Both the position numbers and the translations under genes were made by a program. Shown here piece after piece: positions 8,876-16,724 of a stretch of 64,000 nt of DNA. The notes beneath the pieces were generated by a model that saw only the letters and a program-made list of their open reading frames with translations, made no database searches and was not told the DNA's origin. Origin of the DNA: UBA2033 sp035345875 (lineage in GTDB: Bacteria; Spirochaetota; Leptospiria; Leptospirales; Leptospiraceae). Position 1 is the first letter of the stretch. Every line of letters begins with the position of its first letter. The DNA is taken from NCBI GenBank assembly GCA_035345875.1, contig DAORDH010000029.1:1-64000 (forward strand). The letters run 5' to 3'.

Positions 8876-9889
8876 ATGAAATTAGCAGATTATTTTAAAA
8901 TCAGTTTAAAAAAACCAGAAATAACAGAATCCATTGCACAGGTTTTAGATAAAAAAAATAAATTAAAATCTCAAATTGAAACTTGCTTTTCTCGTTTAGA
9001 ATCCATAGAGATTTGTAACAGTAACTCCAAGTCAGCCGATGCAATGATACTCTCAAATTATTTAATTGTAGATCTTACTAATTTAATTCTTATATATTTA
9101 AATCAACCAACGCTTCTCAGCTCTGATAAATGGCAAGACAAAACGAAAACATTTCCAGAAGAATTAAGTTCGATTTTTTCTGAGCACAATTCCATTTTAA
9201 ATTCTTCCTATGAAACTGATGAAGAAAGAAGTGAAAAAATTGAATCTTCTCTCTCTGACATACTTCTTGCCTCGGAAAAATTTATATTCAAAAAGAACAA
9301 AGCTGATTTTCAAAATCCAATCGATGATTATAAAAAGAGATCTGCCGTTCAGTTTATCCTAAGTGTAATCATTTTGATTGTTGCTATCAATACAGGTATT
9401 AAACTATTTAATAAATACAAAGCAGTAAAAGAAGACACCGCTAAAATCTATTTCATGAACACAGCAAATCCTGCTCCAAATCCAAATAATACTATTACTG
9501 CTAAAGTTATCCCATCGGAAAATTGGGTAGAGGCTAATTTTGTTTTGCCGAATCCTGTAGATATAAAGGAAATCAAAGTTGAATTAATTCACCAAGTATT
9601 TACAAGATTCCAACTAAAAGATTTAAAGTTTTTAGATGAGAATAAAAAGGTTCTCCGAGAGAGAAATTTTCAATTAAACAATTTAGGAATGGTGGAAAAC
9701 TCAGAAAAAAATGAAATCTGTTGCACTGAAGAATTAAAACCAGGAAAGTTAATCCCAGGCAAATATATGGAACTAGAAACAACCAGTTCATCCCCTTCTT
9801 TCTATGTAAAAATGGAAGAATCTAAATCTGTAAAAGAAATAGTTCTAACCTATCGTTACATAAAAAATACAAACAAATTTCCTGATTAG
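8876..9889 (+). CDS. Single-pass membrane protein of unknown function, first gene of a four-gene operon
   Basis: In this 337-residue protein the N-terminal 155 residues are hydrophilic and helical, one membrane segment lies at about 160-178 (VQFILSVIILIVAI), and the C-terminal 155 residues are beta-rich. The C-terminal part (NWVEANFVLPNPVDIKEIKVEL, given in part) resembles a beta-sandwich carbohydrate-binding fold in pattern only. With no signal peptide, the N-terminus is probably cytoplasmic and the C-terminal domain external. A GGGAAA ribosome site precedes the ATG. The gap to the next gene is only 25 bases, so it probably leads the UbiA, thioredoxin-like and HExxH genes. The family is not recognised. 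Confidence 0.8.
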   Translation: MKLADYFKISLKKPEITESIAQVLDKKNKLKSQIETCFSRLESIEICNSNSKSADAMILSNYLIVDLTNLILIYLNQPTLLSSDKWQDKTKTFPEELSSIFSEHNSILNSSYETDEERSEKIESSLSDILLASEKFIFKKNKADFQNPIDDYKKRSAVQFILSVIILIVAINTGIKLFNKYKAVKEDTAKIYFMNTANPAPNPNNTITAKVIPSENWVEANFVLPNPVDIKEIKVELIHQVFTRFQLKDLKFLDENKKVLRERNFQLNNLGMVENSEKNEICCTEELKPGKLIPGKYMELETTSSSPSFYVKMEESKSVKEIVLTYRYIKNTNKFPD

Positions 9890-9914
9890 ATAACTCAACG
9901 GATTTTATCTTAGC

Positions 9915-10799
9915 ATGTTCAAACAATACATAATCCTGCTACGAATCCACCAATGGATAAAAAATACGATTTTATTTGCTGGGGTAATATTCGGACATAA
10001 ATTATCTGATCCAGAAGCAATTCTAAAAAGCTTCTTTGCTTTTTTATTATTTTCTGTGATTGCAAGTTGTCAATATGTGATCAATGACTATCTAGATAGA
10101 AAAGAAGATTCACTACATCCTGAAAAAAAACATAGGCCACTTGCATCTGGCAAAATAAATCCAAGTTTGGCACTTTTAATAACTGCAATTATACTTCCTC
10201 TCTCACTTACTCTATGCTACATGTTACATCCTTATTTCTTTGGCTTATGTAGTTTCTACTTTGGATTCAACCTAGTCTATAGTAAATATTTGAAACATAT
10301 TGTAATATTAGACGTTATGAGTATCAGCATTGGTTTTGTTGTGCGAGCAATCTCTGGAGCTGTTGTAATAAACGTTAGCTTCTCATCTTGGCTATTACTT
10401 TGCACATTTATGCTTGCCCTCTTTTGGGGATTTAGCAAGCGAAGAGGGGAATTAATTTTACTCGAAAAATCAGCTTCATCTCACCGAAAAATTCTAGAAG
10501 AGTATTCTCCTCAGTTTTTAGATCTAATGATGGCAATTGCTTCTACAATGACGTTAATCAGTTATGTGATGTATACGATTAGCCCAGATACAGTTCAAAA
10601 GATGGGAACCGATAAATTGGTATATACAATTCCCATTGTTGTCTATGCAATTTTTAGAAGTCTATACATTATTTATATAAAAAATATGGGACACAATCCA
10701 AGCAAGGCAATCTTAACCGATCTAAGTGTTCTAGCATCTGGACTCATCTGGGTAGTTATGGTTACAATTATTCTCTATTTCAAGATTCCAAGCGTATAA
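9915..10799 (+). CDS. UbiA-family prenyltransferase, decaprenyl-phosphate phosphoribosyltransferase-like
   Basis: The 294-residue protein has about eight or nine membrane helices. The first Asp-rich motif is NDYLDRKED (about residues 57-65), followed by LHPEKKHRPLASGKI, a wording typical of DPPR synthase-type UbiA enzymes. These transfer phosphoribose from PRPP to polyprenyl phosphate for arabinan-type glycan precursors; related enzymes act on other acceptors. The second acidic site lies in the central loop near SKRRGELILLE. It would work in the inner membrane on a lipid-linked sugar. Its stop overlaps the next start (TAATG), so it is translationally coupled to the thioredoxin-like gene. The superfamily is sure and the DPPR-like subgroup likely. 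Confidence 0.85.
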   Translation: MFKQYIILLRIHQWIKNTILFAGVIFGHKLSDPEAILKSFFAFLLFSVIASCQYVINDYLDRKEDSLHPEKKHRPLASGKINPSLALLITAIILPLSLTLCYMLHPYFFGLCSFYFGFNLVYSKYLKHIVILDVMSISIGFVVRAISGAVVINVSFSSWLLLCTFMLALFWGFSKRRGELILLEKSASSHRKILEEYSPQFLDLMMAIASTMTLISYVMYTISPDTVQKMGTDKLVYTIPIVVYAIFRSLYIIYIKNMGHNPSKAILTDLSVLASGLIWVVMVTIILYFKIPSV

Positions 10800-11305
10800 T
10801 GAAAAGTATCCGCAAAATAATTGAATATGCTTTTTATATAATCATCTTTCTAGCTATAACTTTTTCGATTGCCTTTTTTCGAAGCGGTAGTCGAAAGCTA
10901 ATATTGGATTTATCTAAATACAAACCAATTAATACAGAATTAGCAAAGGATTTTGAATCAAAAAACAAAGTGATTTACTTTTGGGCAACTTGGTGTGGGG
11001 TCTGTGAAACAAACCTGCCTATGTTCAAAACAAGCTATCGTTTATTCAATGGCAAATGGAATACAGAATTTATTTCGATCGAAGAAGGCTCATCCACTCC
11101 TGAATATGTAAAAAAATATTTAGATAAAAATGAAATCTTGTATCCAACAATCATTGCAGACTCGAATCTTCTACAATCAAATCAGATTAGTGGTTATCCA
11201 ACCATTTTCTTTGTAAACTCTCAAAATGAAGTAAAACTCATTGATACCGGGTTAATGAGTCCAGTCAGTATGTTTATACGTATCTTATTCTTAAGTTTAG
11301 GTTAA
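10799..11305 (+). CDS. Membrane-anchored thioredoxin-like protein (TlpA/ResA type)
   Basis: The 168-residue product has an N-terminal membrane anchor (about residues 10-28) followed by a thioredoxin fold facing the periplasm. The active site is FWATWCGVCETNLP at about 61-74, a CxxC with the WCxxC context of TlpA/ResA/DsbE oxidoreductases. The cis-Pro loop is GYPTIFFV. Such proteins reduce or isomerise disulfides outside the cytoplasm. It overlaps the upstream prenyltransferase by one base and precedes the HExxH gene by three, so all are one transcript. Its target might be the neighbouring membrane or peptide-modifying proteins, but that is inference. Confidence 0.85.
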   Translation: MKSIRKIIEYAFYIIIFLAITFSIAFFRSGSRKLILDLSKYKPINTELAKDFESKNKVIYFWATWCGVCETNLPMFKTSYRLFNGKWNTEFISIEEGSSTPEYVKKYLDKNEILYPTIIADSNLLQSNQISGYPTIFFVNSQNEVKLIDTGLMSPVSMFIRILFLSLG

Positions 11306-11308
11306 AAA

Positions 11309-12535
11309 ATGTTTTCAATTCCAGAATTAAAAAAATTAAAAAAAGAGCTACTACATAGTTTAATAAAAGAAGCAAATCAATATTTGCCACAGATTCCAAA
11401 AAAATACAAAAAAGATTCTGAAAAAGTGATAAAAGCTTATATTGACTCTGAATCTATCGCTGGGCTAGAAATTTGGGTCAATTCGATTGCTGAGTTTTTA
11501 TATTTTGAAGAAGCAAAGAGGGATTTAAAAGAAATTCGAAACAATGAAGCTGACCTCAAAGAATTCCATAAAGCCTTTATAAATAGTCTGAAACAAGACT
11601 TTGGAGTTGAAGATTTTAGATTCATCGATTGGGAGCGAGCTAAACCAAATTATAAAAATCTCTCAAACCTGTTCGAGAATTTTTCTGAAATAGCATTGAA
11701 GCCATGCTATACTATAGACCATAACGTTTATTTAAAAGAAGAATCAAATTATTCCTACTATATGAGAGCGAATGGAGATCCTTCGCAAAAGGGTGTCAAA
11801 ATAAAAATGACACGAACAAAAACTCCTAAAGAAAAAATGGATCAAATACAAAAAGCTCATGAATATCTAGAAACATTTTGGGAGGAAGGATTTCAACTCT
11901 ATCGCTTACTAACCGACAAAGTTCATATAGTTCAATCCAATGGACTTGTTAGTTACAGTCATTTTCATGAACAAGGCATATCTTATATCAATTTTATAGA
12001 TAGAGATATACTAGAGTCCATTGATGATTTAATTCATGAAAATTCGCACCACCACTTAAATCTTATTCTAAAAAAATATAAAATAGTTAAAAAAGAATTC
12101 AAAGACGATATTTTTTATTCTCCTTGGAGAAAAACACTTCGACCTCTCTATGGGATACTACATGCAACTTTCACTTTTTCCTATGCAGCTCTTTTGTTTT
12201 ACAATATCGCAAAATCAAGTCAGTGGACTTTTTTAGACATTGATCAAAAATTCTTAGAAAAAGCATATTTTCGATTTATTGAAGAAACTTTGTATGTAGA
12301 ATATTCTCTTTATGATCTACGTTTTGCTATCGGCAAAGACCTGTTTACCGCTAAAGGAATTGAATTAATAGAAAGTTTAGATAAATACAATAGAGATTGT
12401 TTACTCTACTTGCCCGATGTTCTAAAAAAAATAAAATCAAAAGAATTAAAAAAAGAAATAAAAAATATTCAGAAAGTTTTACATAAGAATCGGACTCAAT
12501 ATAAAATAAATAGCACACAACAACTATCAAAATAA
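11309..12535 (+). CDS. HExxH-motif protein resembling 2-oxoglutarate-dependent peptide beta-hydroxylases
   Basis: The 408-residue soluble protein has DLIHENSHHHLNLIL at about residues 243-257, a clear HExxH metal site. About 20 residues on is the FYSPWRKTLRPLYGILHAT segment (PWR, RP and GxLH), which I associate with the HEXXH domain of the aKG-HExxH peptide beta-hydroxylases found in some peptide-modification clusters. A later FIEETLYVEY may supply the third acidic ligand. The N-terminal 120 residues are charged and helical. No precursor peptide gene is evident nearby. It is the last gene of the operon starting at 8876. The motif is certain; the hydroxylase assignment is from memory of the family and moderately sure. 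Confidence 0.6.
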   Translation: MFSIPELKKLKKELLHSLIKEANQYLPQIPKKYKKDSEKVIKAYIDSESIAGLEIWVNSIAEFLYFEEAKRDLKEIRNNEADLKEFHKAFINSLKQDFGVEDFRFIDWERAKPNYKNLSNLFENFSEIALKPCYTIDHNVYLKEESNYSYYMRANGDPSQKGVKIKMTRTKTPKEKMDQIQKAHEYLETFWEEGFQLYRLLTDKVHIVQSNGLVSYSHFHEQGISYINFIDRDILESIDDLIHENSHHHLNLILKKYKIVKKEFKDDIFYSPWRKTLRPLYGILHATFTFSYAALLFYNIAKSSQWTFLDIDQKFLEKAYFRFIEETLYVEYSLYDLRFAIGKDLFTAKGIELIESLDKYNRDCLLYLPDVLKKIKSKELKKEIKNIQKVLHKNRTQYKINSTQQLSK

Positions 12536-12671
12536 AAGAGACTCTCAAAGATTACTAACTAACACAGCAAACGAGTGGATATAGGTGGACAATGAAAGGC
12601 TCTACGAGGTTCACCACATCACTCCGATAAGAAATGCGATAATTCAAATCTCTTTATCTTTGAGTGATTGG

Positions 12672-12687
12672 TTTGCAACGTTGCAAA
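12672..12687. promoter_or_regulatory. Perfect 16-base palindrome upstream of tmRNA
   Basis: The sequence TTTGCAACGTTGCAAA is an uninterrupted palindrome, about 55 bases upstream of the likely -35 box of ssrA and 137 bases after the HExxH gene. It is a good candidate for a dimeric repressor or activator site, though it could instead belong to transcription ending. No second copy was noticed. Confidence 0.4.
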
Positions 12688-12741
12688 TCATTTCATTTCT
12701 TCCTTATCTTAAAAACTATCCAATTATAAAAAAATAAAAAA

Positions 12742-12771
12742 TTTACAAACTAAGTCTTATTTAAATATAGT
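12742..12771 (+). promoter_or_regulatory. Probable sigma-70 promoter of ssrA
   Basis: A TTTACA box (12742-12747) and a TATAGT box (12766-12771) are separated by 18 bases, and the mature tmRNA 5' end lies about 20 bases further on. Box sequence, spacing and position all fit a strong housekeeping promoter. Confidence 0.6.
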
Positions 12772-12790
12772 CTAATTCTTACAAAACCAA

Positions 12791-13137
12791 GGGGACGATT
12801 TGGTTTCGACTGTTGTAGACCTGGGTATTGTGGCATGTAGAGGTGAGAGACCGCCTTTAAAAACTCTCAAAAAACAAACGCTAACAACGAATTAGCTTTA
12901 GCAGCTTAATTTAAGCTACTACGAGAAACTGCTTTACCCTTCCGGTGGGCAGCGTATCGACACTAAACGGAAGGTTGCACAAGTCGTTCTCCAACTTGGA
13001 TTTGTGCAGAACCAAAGTTGGATAGGAGTGATTCCCCTGTTTGTAGGTTAAGGCACTTCGAGATTTATTTACAAACTAAACATGTAGAGGCTTTACTTAT
13101 GTGCAATAGGACCCGGGTTCGACCCCCGGCGTCTCCA
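12791..13137 (+). ncRNA. ssrA: Transfer-messenger RNA (tmRNA)
   Basis: tmRNA frees stalled ribosomes by acting as a tRNA-Ala and then as a short mRNA. The 5' end GGGGACGATTTGGTTTCGAC and the 3' end with a T-arm (GGGTTCGACCCCCGG) and GTCTCC form the tRNA-like part; the 5' GGGGAC pairs with the 3' GTCTCC, followed by discriminator A. CCA is not encoded. The tag frame starts at GCT (12880-12882) and reads ANNELALAA, then TAA at 12907-12909, ending in the usual proteolysis signal LAA. The molecule is one piece, not permuted. A small hairpin (AAGCCTTAAAGGCTT) lies about 12 bases downstream. Confidence 0.97.
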
Positions 13138-13214
13138 ATTTGGTTCAAAAAGCCTTAAAGGCTTCCGATCGTAATGGGTCATTCTAGTTTGTATCTTTAT
13201 GATCGCAAAACCGA

Positions 13215-14396
13215 TTATTTTAAATCAGGATTTCTTTTTCTAAGTTCTTCATCCAATTTCTTTTCAAATAAAATAATATCTAAAGACATAAATCCAGGAA
13301 AGGGAAGTTTAATTATATTCTTTTGCATTTGCATAACGTCTTTCAAAAAACCAATCACCTCTCCTATCCCTAAATCCCCTTTTTTATATTTTTCTATTTT
13401 TTCGGCAAACTCAGAATTTAAAATATAAATCTCCTGCCCATTAAACAAATCATTTCGGAGCATATTAAAAGTATACTGAGAATATTGAATGTCTTTTATA
13501 AACATCTCTGCTAGCAATTTACGTTTGTCTTTTTTTACACCGAAAAAACTTACTTTTTCAAGACCGATTGCAAGCTCATATTCACTATAACCAAAAATAG
13601 ATTTATAAAGCCCAAATAAAACTGCGATCCCAAAAATAGATATAAACACCGCTACGACATATCGACCAATAGAACCTTCTTCATTTGTGATTGAAACAAT
13701 GATTCCAAAGGTAAACAAGAAAGAAATAACAGCTAACAAACCAATAACTCGATATAGCATACTAACGTTTTCTTTCCATTTGAATAAACTACCATTCGAT
13801 GTTTCTGAAAACAAAAAAGCTTTGGACTTTTTCTCTTCGTCGAGCAAATTATAGTCTTCTGCACTATCTAGTTTTATTATATCTTGAAGTAGGTTTAATT
13901 TCTTTCGAGCAGCTAGCTCGGTATCAAAGTGAACAATATCCCACCAAGCCCCATCTTTTTTTATAAAAAATACAACATAATAAGTAGTTGAGGATTCGCT
14001 TCCACTTACAACTTCTCTTCGCATATCGAAAGAAGAAATTTCTCCAAAGGGAATATAACCACTTTCTCCCGACTTAGTAAGCATATAAAATCGATTACTC
14101 TCTAGATCAAAATAAGCACTCACTATTTTTCTCTTTTTACTTATCATTGAATATAAATAAGCAGTGGATATAAATAAAAAAATAGTGATACCAGGGATTA
14201 TAAATTTTAATACATCTAACAAATTGCCTTCTGTTCCTATACTTGCCAATCCAAGGAAAACAAGTATTAGCCCCACAATAAAAAAGATAAAACCGATTAT
14301 GCTTAAGATAATTTTTACTATAACTGAATCTATAGTATTGTATTGAAATGATAATTCCTTTTCCATTAACGTTTCTCCGTCAGTTCTTATATTCAC
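13215..14396 (-). CDS. Multi-pass membrane protein of unknown function
   Basis: The 393-residue protein has four clear hydrophobic segments in two pairs: about residues 27-52 and 66-84, then 212-236 and 245-265. A roughly 110-residue soluble domain separates the pairs (FDLESNRFYMLTKSGESGYIPFGEISSFDMR, given in part), and a C-terminal soluble region follows. The middle domain reads like a small beta-rich membrane-associated domain. A second in-frame Met at 14366 (MEKELSF) is an equally good start. No charged catalytic motif is visible. It is a single gene opposite in orientation to tmRNA. The family is not recognised. Confidence 0.7.
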   Translation of the reverse strand: MNIRTDGETLMEKELSFQYNTIDSVIVKIILSIIGFIFFIVGLILVFLGLASIGTEGNLLDVLKFIIPGITIFLFISTAYLYSMISKKRKIVSAYFDLESNRFYMLTKSGESGYIPFGEISSFDMRREVVSGSESSTTYYVVFFIKKDGAWWDIVHFDTELAARKKLNLLQDIIKLDSAEDYNLLDEEKKSKAFLFSETSNGSLFKWKENVSMLYRVIGLLAVISFLFTFGIIVSITNEEGSIGRYVVAVFISIFGIAVLFGLYKSIFGYSEYELAIGLEKVSFFGVKKDKRKLLAEMFIKDIQYSQYTFNMLRNDLFNGQEIYILNSEFAEKIEKYKKGDLGIGEVIGFLKDVMQMQKNIIKLPFPGFMSLDIILFEKKLDEELRKRNPDLK

Positions 14397-14516
14397 TCAT
14401 TTATAGATTCTTATTGCATTTTTAAACAGAAAATCACAGGTAAAAAAATAACTTTGAATCACAATAAAACGAAAACAGATTAATTCTGAAATTATATTTG
14501 TCATCCTTATTTTTTA

Positions 14517-15716
14517 CTAACGGATTTCTATGAGATCAAAAGGTCTAAGTCCAACATCAATACTCGTTGCAGTTAAACGAGGTTTATCTGGTTTTGTAGT
14601 ATCAAAAATAAGAACACCTGGTTTAGAAAAACTTCCGTCTCCCATATACAATTTTCCCGAACTAGAAAGTAGTAATCCAGAAATATTTCCAGCACTCGCC
14701 GGGAAATTGAGAATAGTTTTAATTCTTTGTCCAGTCATTGGATTAAACTGGAAGATAAATTTATTAAAACTAGAATCTAAAACAGAAGCATAGCCTTCAT
14801 TTTCATCTTTGATCTGCATTGCAAGTATGTCCCCTCCTGCCTCTGTTTCCGAAAATAAGAAATTGCTTCTAAATGTTTTTGTCACTAAACTAAAAGCAAC
14901 AATACCGCCATCTAACTTGCTAATAAATCCCAGCCTATTTGGAGCACACATTGCAAGAAAAGCTTCTCCACCAATTGTAATTTTTTGAATACGACTAGTT
15001 GGATTTCTAGATTTAAAAGTATAAGCTCGATTGACTAGATCCGTATTCACATCCAACTCAAGAAGAAGAGAATCACTGTTAGGTGATGGTATTCCAGTTG
15101 GATCATTTCGATCTAATCTCTGCAATTGAATGTATAGTAAATTTCCTTCCAAAAACATTTGGCTCATTTCAGGAATTCCATCCGATCCAGCTGCGCCAAG
15201 TGACGTCTGTTCAGCATAAATACCAAGATCAATATTTCGGATAAAGGCTCCAGAGTAAGGATTTACAACTAATAAATTTCTACTATTATAAAGTGTGATA
15301 TAAGCCTTATTCTCATTGACCTTAATAATATCTTGCGGGTTATTTCCCTTGCCCACAGAATATTCTGATTCTGGTAAAAATCCATTTGCTGGATTTAAGA
15401 TCAGAATACTATCACGGTTTAACCTATTGATTACAAATATTTTTCCATCTATCATTTTCGCAACTGCGTCCGAGTGAATTGTTGCGATAGTAGTAATACT
15501 TAATTGTGTGTCCGGATTTATAACAGCAAATTTTCCACTTGTTCCGAAATCACTGGTAACTACACCTACCCTTTCTACTCCTGCAGATGGAATTACAAGT
15601 AGACTATTAATAAATAAATTAGAAAGAGGGGGACGCTTGATATCATCACAAACCAAAAATAAAGTCGAGATCAAAAATGGAAAAGCTCGCTTTATTCTAG
15701 TTAGAATTGCATTCAT
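14517..15716 (-). CDS. Predicted beta-propeller lipoprotein
   Basis: The 399-residue product starts with a basic stretch and a hydrophobic segment ending LFLVCDD, a plausible lipobox with Cys at about 23. The remainder is a run of about 40-residue beta-rich units (for example GKFAVINPDTQLSITTI, KIFVINRLNRDSILILNP and KAYITLYNSRNLLVVNP), the pattern of YncE/NHL-type propellers. Such proteins usually act outside the inner membrane in binding or scaffolding. Nothing catalytic is visible. It lies 9 bases downstream of the site-2 protease gene on the same strand and is probably cotranscribed with it. Confidence 0.7.
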   Translation of the reverse strand: MNAILTRIKRAFPFLISTLFLVCDDIKRPPLSNLFINSLLVIPSAGVERVGVVTSDFGTSGKFAVINPDTQLSITTIATIHSDAVAKMIDGKIFVINRLNRDSILILNPANGFLPESEYSVGKGNNPQDIIKVNENKAYITLYNSRNLLVVNPYSGAFIRNIDLGIYAEQTSLGAAGSDGIPEMSQMFLEGNLLYIQLQRLDRNDPTGIPSPNSDSLLLELDVNTDLVNRAYTFKSRNPTSRIQKITIGGEAFLAMCAPNRLGFISKLDGGIVAFSLVTKTFRSNFLFSETEAGGDILAMQIKDENEGYASVLDSSFNKFIFQFNPMTGQRIKTILNFPASAGNISGLLLSSSGKLYMGDGSFSKPGVLIFDTTKPDKPRLTATSIDVGLRPFDLIEIR

Positions 15717-15725
15717 TTCAAAAAA

Positions 15726-16658
15726 TCAAAAACTCTGCTGAATATAATTGAATATATCTTGAATGAGCATAGTCTCTCCTGAACTCAGAGGAATCGGAAC
15801 AAAAATGAGAACAAAGGAGGCTAACATAAAATAGCCTAAAAACTTTCGACCGAGTCCTAATTCTGTAGAGGAGTCTGGCACATACGGATGTTCAATCTTG
15901 ATAAAATAATAAATAATAAAACCCCATATGACCCATGTAAAACTCACAAGACCTAAAAGTAAGAAAAATAAAAAAAGATAATGAATCCAACTTCTATATT
16001 TTTCTCCAAACAAAGCATATACTATGTGTCCACCATCTAACTGACCAAATGGAATTAGATTAATTGCTGTAATTAATAATCCGACCCATCCTGCCTTCGC
16101 CAATGGATGTATTAAAATGGTTGTATTCACAGGATCGTAGGGTCCTAGAATCCATTGACCTGTGTAATAGGTAAAGAGACTATCCCCAAAATTTAAAATA
16201 TTCTTTTGATTGGCAAATTCTGCTAGATCCACAAGATTCGAATAATAAAGCCCTATTACCCAACATATAGCAGATAAAACTAAACTAGCTACAGGACCTC
16301 CCACACCAATATCAAAGAGTTTGATTTTATCTTGAATTGGTTCTTGGATTTGAATCACAGCACCCATCGTTCCAACAGGACTTGCTGGCATCGGTATAAA
16401 ATAAGGTAAAGTTGTTTTTAGATTATAAATTCGAGCAGGGATATAATGACCCATTTCATGACAAAATAAGATCACAAGCAAGGATACTGCATAAGGATAC
16501 TCAGTCCAGAAAATCTTAGTTAGTATTTCCTTATTTTCCTCAAAGGCAAACAAAATAGCCCACACACCTTCTTTGAAGGTTAGTGTTAAAAACGTAAGAA
16601 CAATTAATAAAATATGAAATCCGACTTTACTTTTCACTCCAACTAATCTTAATTGCAT
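15726..16658 (-). CDS. Site-2 protease family (M50) membrane metallopeptidase
   Basis: The 310-residue protein has about six membrane helices. The zinc site is LFCHEMGHYIPARIY (about residues 62-76, HExxH) and the third ligand lies in INLIPFGQLDGGHIVYALFG (about 199-219), where LDGG is diagnostic. After HEMGH comes LPYFIPMPASPVGTMGAV, typical of the large bacterial FtsH-linked or EcfE-like M50 proteins without a PDZ insert. It would cut membrane-embedded substrates. The chemoreceptor start is 66 bases away on the opposite strand, so the two share an upstream region. Confidence 0.88.
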   Translation of the reverse strand: MQLRLVGVKSKVGFHILLIVLTFLTLTFKEGVWAILFAFEENKEILTKIFWTEYPYAVSLLVILFCHEMGHYIPARIYNLKTTLPYFIPMPASPVGTMGAVIQIQEPIQDKIKLFDIGVGGPVASLVLSAICWVIGLYYSNLVDLAEFANQKNILNFGDSLFTYYTGQWILGPYDPVNTTILIHPLAKAGWVGLLITAINLIPFGQLDGGHIVYALFGEKYRSWIHYLFLFFLLLGLVSFTWVIWGFIIYYFIKIEHPYVPDSSTELGLGRKFLGYFMLASFVLIFVPIPLSSGETMLIQDIFNYIQQSF

Positions 16659-16724
16659 AGAGGGTTCGTCAAGACCCTAAATTGTTTTTTAATAAAAATA
16701 ATATCAGGTTACGATAATAAGTAT

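Noticed and set aside
12791..13137. A separate tRNA gene suggested by the GGTTCGACCCC arm
   Set aside because: The T-arm belongs to the tmRNA; the tag frame and 5' half are clearly present, and there is no independent D and anticodon arm.
16653..16724. An N-terminal extension of the chemoreceptor starting at 16653
   Set aside because: It overlaps the divergent protease gene start and adds non-conserved residues before the usual N-terminus; the ATG at 16725 is preferred.
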